Shown here: positions 26,800 through 41,162 of the stretch, piece by piece
How positions within the stretch are numbered: position 1 is the first letter of the stretch
Layout: the number at the start of each line of letters is the position of its first letter
Assembly: GCA_905250115.1 (NCBI GenBank)
Contig: CAJNOI010000044.1
Coordinates: 555,605-619,604 of the forward strand
DNA length: 64,000 nt
Reading direction: 5' to 3'
Origin: Adineta steineri
Taxonomy: Eukaryota; Rotifera; Eurotatoria; Adinetida; Adinetidae
The notes under the pieces: generated by a model
Databases searched by the model: none
Seen by the model: the letters and a program-made list of their open reading frames with translations, nothing else
Told to the model about the DNA's origin: nothing
Position numbers and translations under genes: made by a program

Positions 26800-29302
26800 A
26801 TACTACTTTTTGAAAAAAACATTTTCTTTTTATTGTATACATAAGATTTTTTATTGTCATTTAATATTATATCAGATTAACCAAAAGGAAAATTGTATTT
26901 ATTCGTATATTTTAACACAAGTTTAAGATTGATCTGCGAAAATTAATTATTAATAAAAATAATATTTAAAATGGATTTTTATAAAGCTACAAGAATATCT
27001 TAAAAGATTTGAAGCATTGTAATAAATAACAAGGCATAATGCAAACCTGTGATATACTCTTATAATTCTAGAAAACTTGATGACATTGTCGAAGGATTTT
27101 ATAGACTCATAGTATTTGAGCATGTCGAGAACAACTTAAACGTAGTTTAGACTATGTTTTTAAATGATACGTTTCCTAATCAAAATTTATACAACTGAGT
27201 TTTTGCTCATAGAATACAAGGGAACTTAACATGTATATAATATATTTAGTAGTTTTGACATTCATCAATATATTGTCAATAAGAATATTTATTACTGTAA
27301 TAATCATTTTGATCATTATTTGTATTAGTTAAAATAAACTTACACACCGAAAAGGTATTCAATATTGATACAAATAAAAGTACTTTATATACTGCGAGAA
27401 TCGTTAATTTGTTGAAGAAAATAATGAGAAATACATGAATAAGTAATTCATGGAAAGATTCTACTGTATTTTAAGTTAGAGAAATATTTCTGGATTGACT
27501 GTAATTAGTAAAGAAACAGGACTAAAGTTGAAAACGATCTAGTTACGAGTTTAGAATAACTATTCTATAAATAATAGTGAACAATAATATGAACTACTAA
27601 ATAATTCTATAAAAGATGAAAGATTTGTTTTATAAAAAGTTACTTGTCTCATAATTTGCTGCAGAAGAGTTAACAAATTAGATTAATGAATTTTAGTAAC
27701 ACTGTTTATTTTTAATTCATTTCTGAGAGCGTGATGTTGTTGATCAATGTTTTATATCATCACTTAGTATCCTTAGAAATCCGTACAATTCGCAATTTTA
27801 AAAATCAATAGTTTCATACCAATCATAATCCATATACACAATATAAAAGTCTGTATCGTGACTTGAACATGTCGTTGTAAACAAGGTAAAAAAACTATTT
27901 CATTGTTGTTTTTCTCAAACATTAACAAATAATAGTCAAAGCGGCACATTGCCATTCATACTATAATCAAATAATTGACACTAATCCTACTATGATCGAA
28001 TCTGTTATTATAAAAGATCTGATATGAAATCTCGAAATGGAAAAATTCTGAAAGAAAAATATAAAGCTCTTTCTATTGTACTAATGATATCCTTCTAATC
28101 TATCAATACAAATGTCCTTATTTTTTGACTTTCGATATTATCTATCGATCTAGTTATACGTATTAATACTGTCGGATGACTTTCCTTATAATTCATTGAT
28201 AGTGAAAATACAGGTCGCGACAACAAGTAGTTAAAGAAAGTCATTACGATCAAAATCAAATAATTCAAGAATATCAATTGGTATTTCGAAAGATTTTAAT
28301 ATTTAATTATGTACAGATGATCATAAAAATATTTTAGTAGATTAAATAAATAATCCTTTTTATATTGTGTCATTGTTGAAATTCATAATCTATTGCAGTT
28401 CCTTATTTTTTTTTCCATACGAGCATTTTATTCTTGTGTTCGGTTGGCTATATGAATATTCACCGAAAGAATCTAATGAACAGCTGCGTATTATTGCCTA
28501 CAATTATTTCTTCTCTAAATGTATGTTTACGGAAAAGAAAATAGGAAAAGAAAAAGAAATAGAAATAGTCGATCTTATTCTTTATTTTTCAGTAAATCGA
28601 CTTGCTTGCATATTTTTTCTTCTTTTCCTTTAGTTCTTAAATTATAAGAACAATCTTGTGTATTTTTACGATGAATATTGCATGTAAACGTTGATAGATA
28701 ATTAAGAGGAGTTAACAATGTTTCATTTTCTATCCTAGTTGTTTCCCAGTAGGGATTCAAACAAATGTTTTTTTACAACAGTTATACGTATTGTCAATGA
28801 GTTTAAAGGAATATGTCTGTTACTTATCATCATTCTATTTTTAAGGATGAAAATAGAATAATAATAATGAAACGACAGATAAATTCAGGAACTTGACATA
28901 AATAAAAATATAATCTATTTATATATTAATTCAATGCCCTTATTCGAGTTATTCCAGCAAGCCATTAATTTGTATTATTTATATTTTTGCCTTCTACACT
29001 AAACATATGGTTTATTGAATGAGTATATATATTTTTTTGTGTATCTTAAATGCTTTAACAAATGATAGTAAGAAGAAAATGAGAGAGAGAGAAAAAAAAT
29101 GACTTTATCCTTTGCTAACATCTTTTCGGAATATGCTTATCAATTCATAATTATTAAGCGAAAGAAAAAAAAATTTTCTCCTCCTCTTCGCTATATTTTT
29201 CTTCTTTTTTTTTCCGAACGACGAAAGGCCAGCATGATTGACATCACAATAATAATAGTTACAAACATTAACATATTCTTCTATTATTAAATTTTACTGG
29301 AT
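26800..29302. other. Long spacer upstream of IA-2
   Basis: About 2.5 kb without a supported gene. Short frames at 27773-27955, 28095-28277 and 28367-28633 have no recognisable domain and look like chance. Purine/pyrimidine-rich low complexity at 29070-29220 precedes the IA-2 start and may be 5' UTR. Confidence 0.5.
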
Positions 29303-32300
29303 ATGGTCAGTTCATCCTTTTCTTTTTTCTTCTCTTCATCCTCAACTTATCATCGTTTGATTACTATTATATGTATTTTACTTTTAAATCCATTACCATT
29401 TATTTACGGTGTGCCAACAGAAAAAATTGATAATAATGCTAAATTACGACGTCAAAAACGACATGTCAACTTCAATAATGATGATATATTGTTTAATAAA
29501 GAGAATTTTATGCCTAAACAAGAAATTATTTTTGAAGGACTATTAGGTTTGACATTTTCTTTTTAATATCGAATAAAGATAAAATTTATCTTATAATAAT
29601 AGGTTGCAAATATGATTCAAACGTATGCAATCAATATGAAACTTGTTTAGATGGTAAGCTTAATATTACGTATTATGAAAATTTTTTTAAGAATCAAATT
29701 GTTAAGTGGCATATATTAATTTGATAATAATCATGAAAATATTCCTGTAAATAAACTTCGAGATATTTCTACAAAACTATCACAATCTTTAATCTGTGTC
29801 ATTTTACTTAAATGAAGAACATCTTTTATGCTTAATTTACCATGTAAAAACTAGCAAACTTATTAAATAACTAATCAACTATCATATTAATTTAAAATCT
29901 ATTGAAAAAGTTTTTTTTAGTATCAAAAGAGTAATTATTTTCTATAAGAATTTCTTTGAAAGAGAGCAATTGTATATATTATTCAGAGATATAGTGATAT
30001 AGAGAAAAAAAAGTACGAAGTGAATACATTCTCATTTAAACAGAATTTTCATTGTTTCTTTTTAAAAGATATACTAAGTGTATAATCTTTAAATTGATTT
30101 CCGTTTTTTTTCTCTATTATATTGCAAATATTTTAAAAGCTTATGTTGCATTCTTATTTATTTAAGTGAAACGCGACGTCTGAGTGTTTTCCCGTAACAT
30201 TGAATATATTTAGAACTATGACGAGAATATTTACTTATATATAAACAATTTATTTAAAAATGTTAAATTATTCTATCGCATTCACGTTTCTTTAAGGTTT
30301 GTCTACATATTACATTATTTAGTAAATTAAAAAGCGTTGTTTTTCATTTGCATAAATTTGATTAATTTCTTTCGAATATAGATGCACTTTTTGGCCAATG
30401 TTGGAATGGTGAAAGATCAGTGGAAAATAGTCTTGATGGGCTTACGAAAAATAAATTATCGATATTGGAAAATACAGTAGAATTTTTAAATCGTTATCAT
30501 CTTGATTGGAAAGATTTTATGACACAATGTATTCTATCACATATATTATTTGCTCAACAAAATCATAATAGTTTACAATTATTTTATCAAGATTGTTTAA
30601 ATAAAAATGAATTTTTAAATAATATTGCAGAAAAACAAGAAGATGTCGATATTAATCATCGTCAAATTGATGACGATTATAGTAATACAAAAATAATAAA
30701 ATTTTTATCTTTATTTTTATTTATATCTATTTCTAGTGGTAGATTCGCAGGAATTATATCCATGGCCAATAAAATCAAAAAGTTTGTTTTTTGATCTTGA
30801 TAGATCACCTGATACATTGTTACCAATGAGTACGAAAGAACAATCTGAATTAACATCATTTATCGAAGCAACATCCCATCAAAAGATTCCTATTGATAAT
30901 GACGATTTTGTATCTATAGAAAGACCAACAAAAATCATTGCAAAAGAATCGAGCATGAGTAATGAATTTTATTTAAAATATATATATTTTTATTTGTTAG
31001 TTTTATTTTTTTTTGAAGAAGAACCAAATAAAATGTCTATGCAAATGAACGAAGGTTATCCAAGTTTAGTCGAAACATTACAAATTAATAACAATAAACA
31101 AATAATACCGAAATTAAGTCAAGAAGCAATGAGTATGAATATTTATTTTTTCATATAAAATTTCTATATTTTTCTCACCATTAAAGTGAATAAAAATCTG
31201 GCAAATAACAATATGTTATTCAAGGGTACTGGTGTTCATCGTTATTTGACAGCTGAAACAACTAGCGGCTATATTGTAATCAATCGAGAGTATAATTATA
31301 CATATACCATATCTATAGTTGTCTAATCTCTTATATATTCGTCTAGCTTTAAGGATCAAATAGAAGGAGCTCGATTATTGGCACTTATTGCGCAAATGAA
31401 TTATTGGCCAGCAACAATATTTACTGGATTGAAGTATGAAAATAAATAATTTTTATTTCTTTATAATCCTTTCTTTTTTAATGAAGTGCGTATAAAAATA
31501 CATTTACATTTCATGTTTTGAATAATGCTTATCGAGTTAATGCAAGCAATGTTGTTAATGCCATTCGTAAGTTATGTCAAAACTGTCAAATTAATGAGAA
31601 ATTTATTTATAATATAAATTTATGTTTAAAATCGAAAACTTTAGCTACTGTTAAAAGGGTACTTATAAGAAAATATTTCGTGTATTGTTCCAAAGGAATT
31701 TCAAAACAGTTTGAGTTGATGCGATTATGGCTTTAATAGAGAAACCGAACAAGATTAATTTAATCTGGAATTTTTCTCATATATGAATTTCATCGTTACA
31801 AGTCGAAGTCCTATATGATAAACTATAAAGTGACCGCCACTTTTAAGAAAATTCCTATTAGATCAAATTCTGTTAATGTAAATCAATCGAGGGTCTTACC
31901 TCTATTTCTATGAGTTTAATTAAATTCTATCAAAAATTATTTCCTTAACAGTTCATCTTCATCCTTTTTAATGTTATTAAGTCTAATCTGACAAAGAAAT
32001 TCTTAATTGTCATAATAGTAATCGTCTGTAAAAATTAAAAATATGTTTCTATCTTCAATAATGATAGTATACTGACTTTGTCTGTTGACATTGTCTCAAT
32101 AGCTTTTCTTTAAAATGGATATGACATTTGTTATTGAAAAACAAAGTTTTCTTTTTTTGTCCTTAAACATGTCAAATTAATAATATTTAAAAATATGCAC
32201 AATTAAACTTGGAAAATCGTTTACTTTGAACATTTTATATAATTGGTTTCTTTGTCAAACTATTTTGGCGAGAAATTTTGTATCTTTAAACATTGTTTTT

Positions 32301-35300
32301 AATCAGTCTACTGTTGTCATTTCCTTTCATTGATCCATTCATTTCCTTTTCTGACATCGTTCTATCTATTTTATTATTAATTATTTCAAAAAATTATCCG
32401 CTCAATTTCACTTTTTTTTATATGGCTTTTGTCTTTGTCTTCTTTTTTTTGACGGACAGATAGCACATCCTCTTTTTTTGTCTTCCGTCCGTTTCTTTGA
32501 CAAATTGCATACTTATATTGGTTCTCAAGAGGCAGTTGTAAACTATAATATGACAATAAGCAGAATAATCATATGTTTCATATTTTGATAATTTACGAAA
32601 ATCTAATATTTATCTTTATTTTACAGAATATAATCAACATATTATTGAAAATCAATTAGGTATTCATATAATCAATTCCGGTATTGGTAATATAAATCAA
32701 GTAAGATATAACATATAGAAATGAAAGACAGAAGAAATATTATCTTACTATTGTGTAGTGTCTTACTAGTGACTAGTGATTGCAATTAGAAGATGCCTTG
32801 AGGGTTAAACGTCGATACTTGACTCTTTTTTTTTTCTTGTCGAGTGAAATACATCATGCATGTTGAATACACTATCAGAAAGAATACAATGACAGTATGA
32901 ACCTCTCAGACACACACACAGCAAGATGATCTATAAATGATGAATGATGTTAAACAATACTATATAACAGTGAGCAGTAAGAAACGAAGAAGAAGAAGAC
33001 GAAGAAAAAAAGCTTTTCAGTATCTTATTCTACTTTACTATTGTTTAAAGATGCGAGGAAGAACAAAAAATATATATATATGAAAGAATCGCTTCTCTTT
33101 TTTTTCTCTCTCCTTCTCTTTATGAATAGAATAGAAAAGATAGAGATGTATCTCTTTTTTTTTATTATTATGCATAGAGTAGATTAATTACAAGCAGACT
33201 ATGTTAAACATTATATTTCCTGTTTGCATCTAACTATTCGAGTAAGTTTAATAGAATATTTTATTTAGAAAACAATTATGTATATATTAAGCATATGGAT
33301 AGAATAAAAAAACGGATTATAACAATATTATTGATTACATTGTTATTCGTTTCAGATATACAAGTGCTATTATAGTCGTGTTTTATTCTATAAAAATTAA
33401 CAAATAGATGAATGAATAGTAACAAAATTCTATTGAATATTTTCTTCCCATCTCTCTCTCTCTCTCTTTATATGCATATATTTGTCGGTGTGACTTTTCC
33501 ATAGCTAGTTATACGAGTGAGCACGCTAACAAAGATTGAGCGTCTATTAGATTCACACGCAAATGCATGCATAATTGATAATTCATTGCAACTAGTATAT
33601 TGTCGGACTATGCTTTTTTCTCTCTCTCTCTTTCTATCAGTAGACAACTTATTAACACAATTGTAGAAAACGAAAGAAATAATTCTTTCAAGTTTTTTCC
33701 TCATTGACGTTTCTATTACTATATGACACCTTTTGTGTTAAGATTGTAAGTAAAAAGAAAAATAAAATATTCAAAATGATAAGATTTCTCCAATGAAATA
33801 AAAGACAGAATATTAATATTAATAAAGAAAGAAAAAGAAGAAGACGAAGAAGAAGAAGAAGAAAAGAGTTTTTTCCTCGTTTTCTTTTTTGTTTAAAGAG
33901 TGCTCAATTATCAGTTGAACGACAAAATGGTTCACGTTTACCAATTCTTATATTGGCTACCTGTATTTTGGCTATTTTTATTATATGTTCATTTACATTA
34001 TTCTATTTTATTAAACGAAACAGTCATATTCGAGATAAATTTGTTGAAATAACTCGAATTAAAGGTTTATCAACGAATGATTATCAGGTAAGAAAATATT
34101 AATTAAAAGGAATTAGAATAGAAAGAAAAAAGAAAGAATATCTTTTGAAAAGGATTTATGTCGACGACGAATGCAAACACAATCAAAAGATCAGAAATCA
34201 TCAGAAACTCATCAAGTAGCATCAAGCAATAGTCGTATCAAACATAATAGTGAACGTTCATCATCACAAAGTTCTACATCATCATGGAGCGAAGAACCTG
34301 TAACTCCGATAAATATGGATATTATGACTGGACATTTAATTTTGGTTTGTAAATTATCTTAAAGTTGATATTTATGTATAAATTGATTTTTAGTCTTATA
34401 TGGAAGATCATCTACGTGATCGACATCGTCTAGAAGCTGAATGGCAATCACTATGTACTGATGAAGCAAATGAAGAACAAGCATCATGTTCTGTTGCACT
34501 TTCTGAAACGAATTATAAAAAGAATCGTTATATTGATCGTATACCATGTAAGTTAAATTGTGATCTCTTGATTAAATTAATGATAGACACACATCAGCTA
34601 ATATTTAATTCTCTCTCCCTCTCCCTCCCTTTCTCTCTCTCTCTATATATATATGCACTTTATTCATGCCGCTCCCATTGAGTCATATATACTAAACATA
34701 ACTATTCAAAAGCTTCTCTTTCTTATTTATTTATAAACATATGCATTGGCATTCTATTCAAAAGAATAGAATAAGAAGAAGAAGAAGAAGAGAAGAAAGG
34801 TAAACGTTAGTTCCGTTCGTCTTTTCTTTTCTTCTTACTATTAATTAGAGCTGATAGTCGAAATTTGAGTAGTATAACTCCTCGTTTCCTTTTTTTTCAT
34901 GCATTTATAAGAAGAAATGTCTTGTGCGCGCATGTACTCATATATTATCTTAGGATTTAAATAGAGATATCTTCATTAAAAAAGACTATTTCTCATTTTC
35001 TTTTCTTTTTTTCTCATTTAAAGATGATCATACTCGTGTTCGACTTGAAAATAATGATGCCGACGATGATGATTATATAAATGCAAGTACAATTGTAAGT
35101 TTAATAACAATTGTATTATTATCATTTAATAAGTAAATGAATGTATATATAGGTTGATTCTGATCCAAAATGCAAATATATAGCTACACAAGGTCCCATA
35201 CCAAATACAACAAATGCATTTTGGCAAATGGTTTGGGAACAAGGATCATGTGTTATTGTAGCATTGGCTAGACCAAGTAGAATGAAATTTTTTTTTCTTC

Positions 35301-36482
35301 TCCATTGATAAATTTCTATTCTAGTTGAAAATGGTATTACAATGTGTCATCATTATTGGCCAGTTGAAGGTTCTGCACGATTCAATGATTATGAAGTAAG
35401 GAGAAAAAAAAAGAAATCTTTGTTTTTTAGCAAAAACTTTTGTGATATATTTTTAAAGGTAAATCTTGTTTCGGAACATATTTGGTCGGATGATTATGTT
35501 GTTCGAAGTTTTTATTTAAAAAATCTTCAAACAATGGAAACACGTACTGTAACACAATTTCATTATTTAACATGGGATGAATTGTGCAATCCACCATCAG
35601 CTAAATCTTTACTTGATTTTCGACGGTATGTTTTATAGACAAAAGAAAAAGAAGTGGAAAATAATTATGCTATTCTTACTCATTTGTTTGAAATTAATGA
35701 GAGACACAAAACTAAAATAATTTATTGTCTAAGATACGATTACAGATGAGTATATATATGCACGTGACTAAGTTGCATTTGTATTTCTTTGGAAGAAGAA
35801 GAAAAAAAGGAATCGCAAAGTACACTTTTCTTAATGATTATGACAAAAAAGACGATTATTAATTTGACGTCTTCCCTTCAACTAATGGACATTTACATGC
35901 AATGAAAGAAAAACTGCACTTCTCTTTAGGCAGCTTTTGAAAATTATGCAATTTGGAAACCAATAATTGCATAGTCACAAAAGCGACCTGATGAAAAGTA
36001 CCTATTGACATAATTTCATTTTAATTGCAAGAAAAACGAAACTTTTTCCCCTTTTTTTTTCTCTGTCGTTAACTAATATTCTTTTATATTTATAGCAAAG
36101 TAAACAGATGTTTTCGTGGTCAATCATCGCCTATTATTGTTCATTGCAAGTATGTATCTATAACTGAATTACTCTATTTATTTATTTGTTTGTTTTTATT
36201 TTCAAGTGATGGTATTGGACGTACTGGTACATATATCTTACTTGATATAGTCTTGAATCGTATTTATAAAGGAGCACGAGAAATAAATATAGCTGCTACA
36301 CTTGAACATATTCGTGATCAACGACCTCAAATGGTTAAAACAAAAGTAAGATGAAACATATATATACATCAGTAAAAACATATCTAAATTTTTATTTGTG
36401 TTTCATTTAGGATCAACTTCAATTTGTATTTGTTGCTGTGGCTGAAGAAGTAACTTATTTAATAAAAGCAATACCACACTAA
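29303..36482 (+). CDS. PTPRN: IA-2/phogrin-type receptor pseudophosphatase
   Basis: A transmembrane protein of dense-core secretory vesicles in animals (ICA512/IA-2; ida-1 in worms). Nineteen exons join in frame to 835 residues: 29303-29546, 29603-29653, 30382-30681, 30737-30958, 31019-31132, 31187-31289, 31347-31433, 31487-31566, 32627-32700, 33899-34087, 34153-34344, 34394-34547, 35024-35094, 35153-35276, 35325-35395, 35459-35625, 36096-36149, 36207-36345, 36411-36482. A signal peptide is followed by a basic cleavage-like site (RRQKRH), the RESP18-type block [20 protein letters not shown] and the luminal domain, then a helix at about 439-463. The juxtamembrane [20 protein letters not shown] and the PTP fold match IA-2. 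The signature is VHCNDGIGRTG (Cys765, Arg771): Asp replaces the usual Ala, as in IA-2. The WPD loop reads TWDEL. It should be catalytically inactive. Introns of about 1.06 and 1.2 kb flank exon 9. Confidence 0.95.
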
Positions 36483-38675
36483 GGAAAAAAGAAAAGTTTA
36501 TGACATGTCAACAATAGTTTCCTAACTTTTCCGTTTTTTGTTGCCAGAGAAAAGAAAATTTAACTGATGATAAATAAATGCATTAAAGGGATGAATCTAT
36601 ATGAAGAAATAATGTATAAAAAAATCCGGTTATAAAAAAAAGTATCATTTATATGTCTTAATTGAATTTCAAGTGCACATTCTTCTTTTCTATCCACTTA
36701 TAAGTTTCAATACTTAAAAAGTTATTTCAATTTATAGATGTAAGAAAAAGACCTTCTTTTGTATGGTATAGACTTTTAGTGCAATTCCAATTAACATTGA
36801 TGATTCTGTTGTTTCTCTTGAAATTGCTCATATCTTATGTATTGATTTTGCTCTATTTGTATTACTAAAACAAATTTTCAATTATAACAATATTTATTCT
36901 CAAAATAGAACGGCAAATAAGATTTTTTTTTCGCATATCTTGTTAATTTTTATACTGAAGACAAAGGACCAATATTTATTAGTATAAACGTTTTGATTCA
37001 TCTTTGAATTTACAATTTTAAATCAGTAAGCAACTGATGTTTTCGAACTGCTATAATTGTATAGTGTGCCAATATCTATTTGATTACAAGCCATATGAAA
37101 TCCTACAAATATTCGACCTCAATAGACTCTTTTAGGCAGTCGGCCTATTGTGAAGTCAAATAAGCCCAATCTGGAAGTTTTCCTGACCAAATAAATAAGA
37201 ATTTCAAATAAAGATGAATATGTACAGAAAAACTATTTTCTTTAAAATACATTCAATAGATTTTGAAGATGCGGTTGATACATACATTGTAAGCATGTGA
37301 ATTGCTATTGTTCTTCTTTTTACCCATAGCTATATCCACTTATTCAGAATTGTCGATTTAATTAATTAAAATAAATCCGAAGTAATAATCAAATATTTGA
37401 TGTATGTAGTACTTCTATGATATGCAATATTTCTAACTTACGTAATAATAATAATTATTTTGTTTAAGTGTTCCTGTAAAAGTTACACTCATTATGCATC
37501 ATAACTCAGATTTATCTTTTTTGAACTAGAACTTCAGTGTAGGTATAGCACAATTTTTTGAAATTCATAGTTAGATTCGTTTTTGCTGATATAGTAAATA
37601 TTCAATTATTGAAAAACATCTATCCTAAGAAATAAGAATTATATCTGTTAGGATAACATCGAAAACCAACGGAATATAAAAGCGGTATTTCAAAGTGGAT
37701 ATCTTAGGATTTTTTCGCTGATACATGGTCAACTTCCTGCTTTTTCTCATCGGAAATGATTGGAAATCAAGGGAAAAACTCGCAGACATCCGATCCGGAA
37801 TACTGTTTCTATGTTTCGTTGATTTCCAGCTTTTCTCTACAGATTCCGGTGCCATTCCCACAAGTTTCCGGCTGGTTCCGGTGAAAATCCACTTGTTTCC
37901 GCCTTTCGGAACTATCAATATGAAAATATATTTTTGATGAATGAGCCGTAATTCACTAATAAACTAGTTGTATTGTTATTTTTATTCTTTTTGCTATTGA
38001 TTCAGATAAAAATAAATTATTTTGATATTCCGTTATATATTGTAGAATCGTTCGTCATTGATTGTATAAATTTGGTATGAAACTACTGCATGTTTTGTTA
38101 TAAACAGGTATCATATTATCTCACAGGTAACTCTAAAATTGAGACTTCGATACAATAGAATGACTGTGAAGAGTGTTTATACCGAGACAATAATTTATAC
38201 TGATAGATAGGACAAATAATAGTAATTTTAATAAAAGTAGCGATAAGTCAGAACAATGATGTCGCCACATTCGATACTTGTCTTTTCTTCGATTAATTTA
38301 AAAAAATTATCAATTTAATACGTATTAAATATTTAGTAGTTAATCTGTTTTATATACTAAACAAAAAGTTTTTAATCTATCATATTTATTTTTCATTGCA
38401 TATTTTTTTCAACAAATCAGAACACATACACATTTTCATGACGTCATAGAAGTATACAGCTGTCAGACAAATAATTTTATTAAATATCTGCCAAATCCAT
38501 CTTCTTAAAATCTCTTACCTATTTTTATTAGAAAAACTATTAGAAAAAATAATTCTTTTTATTAATTGCAATACATAAAATTCTATATTAATATTCGACC
38601 TTGGCTTTTCTATTTTTACATAAGATATATATTTAATTTCAAGTATGTTTACCATTCTGAATTTGTTTGATTTTC
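36483..38675. other. Spacer between IA-2 and CREB
   Basis: No supported gene. A GC-rich island at about 37680-37915 stands out from A/T-rich surroundings and is listed separately. An upstream non-coding or short coding exon of the CREB gene could lie here but cannot be recognised. Confidence 0.5.
37680..37915. repeat. GC-rich island with weakly inverted ends
   Basis: This block is clearly richer in GC than its flanks and repeats TCCGG and GGAAA-type words. AGCGG...AAGTGGAT near 37691-37705 is loosely inverted to ATCCACTTGTTTCCGCC near 37889-37905. The pattern fits an old MITE or another dispersed repeat. No conserved protein is recognisable in either strand. Confidence 0.35.
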
Positions 38676-40100
38676 ATGAACAACAAAAATTATATACATA
38701 TACCAAACCTTTCATCAGTAACTGATAACTTCAATATTAATACAAAAATACCACCAATTTCATTCGTAATTACTACACCTTTGAATTCAACAATTTCGTC
38801 ATTAGATCATAATCGATCAAATAAAATATATTCTGACAATTTAGTTATTACTCAACCAATAGTCAGGTATGCAGATATCGAAACTTCAAACATGCATTTT
38901 TTTTTCTTTCTCATTCTTTGCCCATGTTTAGTAAACTATTGAGTGAAACAATAAAACAAGAAGAAATTGAAAATAATTCTTTACAAGAAATATATTCGAA
39001 AACGAATCGATCAAAAACGAAGAATATACAGTTACCACCACCAACAGGTTCTTTCTTATTAGAAATCAAAATACAATAATTATGTATTTGCTTTTTTTCG
39101 TTCTTTCAGTAGTTACTACTGTTCATCTTAATCCACGTGAAACATTAAATGGTCTATCGATTATTCCAATGACAAATACTAATAGTCATCTGATGTCAAC
39201 ATTAAATCCAGCTCATTTATCAGATGGTGCTGGATCATATTTCGTTTCGGGTATTGAAATATATTCCCTAAATTTGTCTCTGGATGAAGAAAATACGTTA
39301 ATAGTTTATCAAATATGTTCGAACATTCCGAGAATATGATTAATAGAAAAAATAAATCTCGTCACTAAAATTTGAAATGTATTGAATAAATGAGAGCATA
39401 TAACTGACAGGTAACGCTCGTTCGAGGACTCGCTTAGCTAATTCTCTTAGAAATATATCCTCTTCACATTTACTGGAAAATCGGTCTTCGATGTTTTTTT
39501 GACCTCAGATTCGAAGTCCCGCATTGAAATACCTCTAGAAATGCCTTTTTCGAAAAATCGGTTTTCGATGTTTTTTTGACCCTGCGGATATACAAGCAGA
39601 CAATTTATGTTTGCAAGATGTTTTTCTATAAATAATAAAGATTTTGTTTTAAATTAAAGGTCTTACTGATCTGGCATCAAACTATAAAATGAATCCATCA
39701 TCAAATACTGATATGCCGTCTCCATCATCCTCATCAAATTCTTCAAATCCACCATCATCAAGTCATCATCAGCAACACCATCAAACTAGAAGACATGGAG
39801 AGGGTGGTGATCCAACAAGGAAACGAGAAGTGCGTTTACAGAAAAACCGGTAAGATTATTTTTGTTCGTATATATATTTATTTTTATCATTTGTTTGCTT
39901 TTCTTTTTCTTAGAGAGGCAGCACGTGAATGTCGTCGAAAGAAAAAAGAATATATAAAATGTCTTGAAGAACGAGTAGCTGGACTTGAAGCTCAAAATAA
40001 AGCATTAATTGAAGAGCTACGACAATTAAAAGAACTTTATTGTCAACGAGAAGAAACAAGTAATAAAAGTAATTCAAAAACAACAACAGCAACACGTTAA
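38676..40100 (+). CDS. CREB/ATF1-type bZIP transcription factor
   Basis: A nuclear DNA-binding factor for cAMP-response elements. Five exons join in frame: 38676-38866, 38932-39047, 39110-39250, 39660-39849 and 39914-40100, giving 274 residues. The C-terminal bZIP is diagnostic: RKREVRLQKNREAARECRRK, the CREB-family KKKEYIKCLEERVAGLE, and a leucine zipper ending ELRQLKELYC. Upstream is a Ser/Asn/His-rich linker. I see no RRPSY-type kinase-inducible motif; the segment SKLLSETIKQEEIENN is only vaguely similar. Either that domain is absent or it is in an unrecognised 5' exon, so the start ATG at 38676 is tentative. The fourth intron-side spacer (39251-39659) is long for this locus and carries a short direct repeat. 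Confidence 0.88.
39477..39583. repeat. Direct repeat in a CREB intron
   Basis: The block AAAATCGGTCTTCGATG plus a T-run and GACC at 39477-39505 recurs at 39554-39583 with one or two changes, 77 bases apart. It may be a remnant of a tandem or transposon end. Confidence 0.4.
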
Positions 40101-41162
40101 AAGACAAAATAAAAACAGTATTATTACTATTATTATTATTTTTTTGTTCTCTTTATTAATCATATTTATTTGTTGTGCAACAGTGTGTATTTTGTTTTGC
40201 CGTGGTTATCTGTCTTTTTCTTTTTCATGTGATTTGTTTTTGTATTCAAACTTTATATTTGTGACAATATAAACTAGACAGTGTGGTCTTTTCTTTTCAT
40301 TTATGTTCGTGTAATATTTCTTTTTCTATTTGTTTATTTTAGACATGATTATTGACACGAATTGACAAAAAGTAAGTTTCCTTTTTCTAAATAGTCTTTA
40401 CTAAATATTAACAGACACCTAAAGAAGTGCTTTATGTAAGTAAAATAAAATAATCTAGGTCATATTTTTGAGTTGTTTCTTTTAAAACTGAAATTAAGTG
40501 CTATTTATTTATAGTTATATAAATATGCATCCATTAAAAATTAATCATTTTACACCGCAAGCTATTATTAATTATAAATGTGATAATTAAAAGGAATGTT
40601 AAAAATAAATTTTATTCTTTATTATTAATAAAATGTTAGTAAATTATTCTGCTAGTCTAAACAAAACTTTATATCTAAATTTTTAATATTTACGAGATTC
40701 TTTTTAAAGATTGATAAATTTGTGATAGAATAATTCATAGATCAAAGTCTTACCTTTTATCATATTGTACCTCTGTACTTTATACTGCTTCTTGCATATA
40801 TATTTAATAATTTGAGGAACATCATAAAAATTATTCCAGTTCGACAATTCTTTTTTTTTCTATATGATAAATCGAACAGGAAACGTGAGAGTTGATAGAA
40901 GTTTTTTGTATTAAATTTTCAAAAAAGTAGGCTTTAGAAGTGTCATGAAATTGCGCTAGTACGTCATACTATGTAAACTAGGTATCTACGATCCATGATA
41001 ATGCACTTTAAATACACAAGTGTTCTTATCATAAAAAAAAAGTTCTAAAAAAAGATAAGTGTTTTGTTGATAATATTTTTAATCGACATGGTTTTTTGCA
41101 CCTTTTATTTTGCGTCTTTTTTTTTCTTCAAAACTAATTACTCTATTATTTTTCTTAGTATC
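40101..41162. other. Spacer between CREB and DENND6
   Basis: A/T-rich with no gene or clear repeat. The first part should be the CREB 3' UTR. A T-rich tract ending in TTAG just before 41159 could be a splice acceptor of a DENND6 5' exon. Confidence 0.5.

Noticed and set aside
33468..33704. Minus-strand frame inside an IA-2 intron
   Set aside because: It overlaps CT/GA microsatellites and has no recognisable motif.
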